A stretch of 64,000 bases of DNA, from the NCBI RefSeq assembly GCF_002217475.1, contig NZ_MUHH01000031.1, positions 27,415 through 91,414 on the forward strand, in the 5' to 3' direction. Positions 63,238 to 64,000 of the stretch are shown here, piece by piece. The notes below the pieces were generated by a model. The model was not told where the DNA came from and did no database searches. It saw only the letters and a list, made by a program, of their open reading frames with translations. How positions within the stretch are numbered: position 1 is the stretch's first letter; each line of letters begins with the position of its first letter. This DNA comes from Flavobacterium tructae. Lineage in GTDB: Bacteria > Bacteroidota > Bacteroidia > Flavobacteriales > Flavobacteriaceae. The position numbers and the translations under genes are program-made.

Positions 63238-63268
63238 TTTGTATAGTGAAAAATATTTTATACATTTG
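63238..63268 (+). promoter_or_regulatory. Promoter of the rpsL operon
   Basis: TTTG (63238-63241), 19 nt, then TACATTTG (63261-63268) match the Bacteroidetes consensus exactly. A leader of about 50 nt lies between the box and the rpsL ATG, with a small CCCG/CGGG hairpin that could be a regulatory site. Confidence 0.8.
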
Positions 63269-63322
63269 CAACCCCGTAAAAAGCGGGAATTTAATATACA
63301 TAATAAATTTTTAGTATTAATT

Positions 63323-63706
63323 ATGCCAACAATTCAACAATTAGTAAGAACAGGAAGAACTCAGATCACTAAGAAGAGTAAATCGGTTGCTTTAGATTCT
63401 TGTCCTCAAAGAAGAGGGGTTTGTACGCGTGTTTACACTACTACACCAAAAAAACCAAACTCTGCAATGCGTAAAGTTGCGCGTGTACGTTTGACAAATG
63501 GTAATGAAGTGAATGCTTACATCCCTGGAGAAGGACACAATTTACAAGAGCACTCGATAGTATTAGTGCGAGGTGGAAGGGTAAAAGATTTACCAGGTGT
63601 TAGATATCATATCGTTCGTGGAGCGCTTGACACGTCAGGAGTTGCAGGAAGAACGCAAAGAAGATCTAAGTACGGTGCTAAACGCCCAAAAGAAGCAAAA
63701 AAGTAA
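63323..63706 (+). CDS. rpsL: 30S ribosomal protein S12
   Basis: This 127-residue ribosomal protein starts [20 protein letters not shown] and contains [69 protein letters not shown], the S12 core at the decoding centre. The open frame extends upstream to 63239, but that start lies in the promoter and the ATG at 63323 gives the normal N-terminus. The lysine in TPKKPNSA is the wild-type (streptomycin-sensitive) residue. rpsG follows. Confidence 0.98.
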
Positions 63707-63824
63707 TTTAAAACGTTAAGAGTTGGAGGTTAGGAGTTAAGGGTTGGGGTTTTAGCATGTGCTTGAAATCTGTAACACATAACATTTAACGGATAACCTA
63801 TAACTTTTTATTTAAAAAAAAGAC

Positions 63825-64000
63825 ATGAGAAAAAGAGCGGCAAAGAAAAGACCACTTTTACCAGATCCAAGGTTTAATGACCAATTGGTAACACGTTTCG
63901 TGAACAACTTAATGTGGGATGGTAAGAAATCTACAGCTTTCAAAGTATTTTATGATGCAATTGATATCATCGAATCTAAAAAGCAAAATGATGAGAAAAC
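63825..64000 (+). CDS. rpsG: 30S ribosomal protein S7, cut by the window end
   Basis: The first 58 residues are present: MRKRAAKKRPLLPDPRFNDQ, then LVTRFVNNLMWDGKKSTAFKVFYDAIDIIE. This is the N-terminus of S7, which nucleates the 30S head. The reading frame is open to the last base. It follows rpsL by 118 nt, as in the str operon. Confidence 0.96.
   Translation, partial: MRKRAAKKRPLLPDPRFNDQLVTRFVNNLMWDGKKSTAFKVFYDAIDIIESKKQNDEK

Noticed and set aside
63239..63322. Longer rpsL start
   Set aside because: The extra 28 residues would be encoded by the promoter and leader; the S12 N-terminus begins at the ATG at 63323.

Overview
The window is chromosomal DNA of a flavobacterium, most likely Flavobacterium. 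Supporting signs are three SusC/SusD pairs, type IX secretion C-terminal domains, promoters of the Bacteroidetes form (TTTG-N19/20-TAnnTTTG), no Shine-Dalgarno sites, low GC content and many A/T-rich hairpin terminators. No rRNA, tRNA, CRISPR array, transposase or integrase gene was seen.

Layout. 0-2.5 kb: a minus-strand cluster of a GbsR/MarR-type regulator, a DCC thiol-oxidoreductase/membrane fusion and a TIGR01777-type epimerase; an identical 9-8-9 palindrome precedes two of the three genes. 2.7-18.8 kb: an accessory region. It holds two tandem DUF1843 (GDL-motif) peptides, a radical SAM/SPASM enzyme and five further enzymes in one tight operon (methyltransferase, helical protein, ATP-grasp-like ligase, GT2 glycosyltransferase, PaaK-like adenylating enzyme), a protein with a LecA-like C-terminal domain, a DUF1842 protein, a c-type cytochrome-like lipoprotein, a frameshifted double-HTH AraC regulator, a 73-aa orphan and three related signal-less proteins. 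A short leader element recurs 16-24 nt before the start codon of five of these genes. This looks like a peptide-modification (RiPP-like) system with a set of cytoplasmic accessory proteins. Its product is not known to me.

19-26.8 kb: a ChiA-like two-domain GH18 chitinase and a second T9SS-secreted protein with a CBM2-like N-terminus and four internal repeats. A decayed copy of the 3' end of the M3 peptidase gene (27.6 kb) sits at 15.1 kb, so 15.1-27.6 kb is bracketed by direct repeats about 170 bp long.

26.8-46.3 kb: ordinary core genes: a SanA/YdcF protein, M3 oligopeptidase, purE, purK, hpt, adk, a CNNM/CBS membrane protein, obgE, S46 dipeptidyl-peptidase, an Mpl-like ligase, a DUF1287 protein, radC, a YjjG-like nucleotidase, rarA, a rhomboid protease and rlmB. 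46.4-61.2 kb: three SusD-SusC pairs on the minus strand, each with its own upstream region and terminator. 61.4-63.2 kb: an Omp85-family outer-membrane protein whose 3' end is duplicated in tandem. The window ends in the str operon (rpsL and the start of rpsG).
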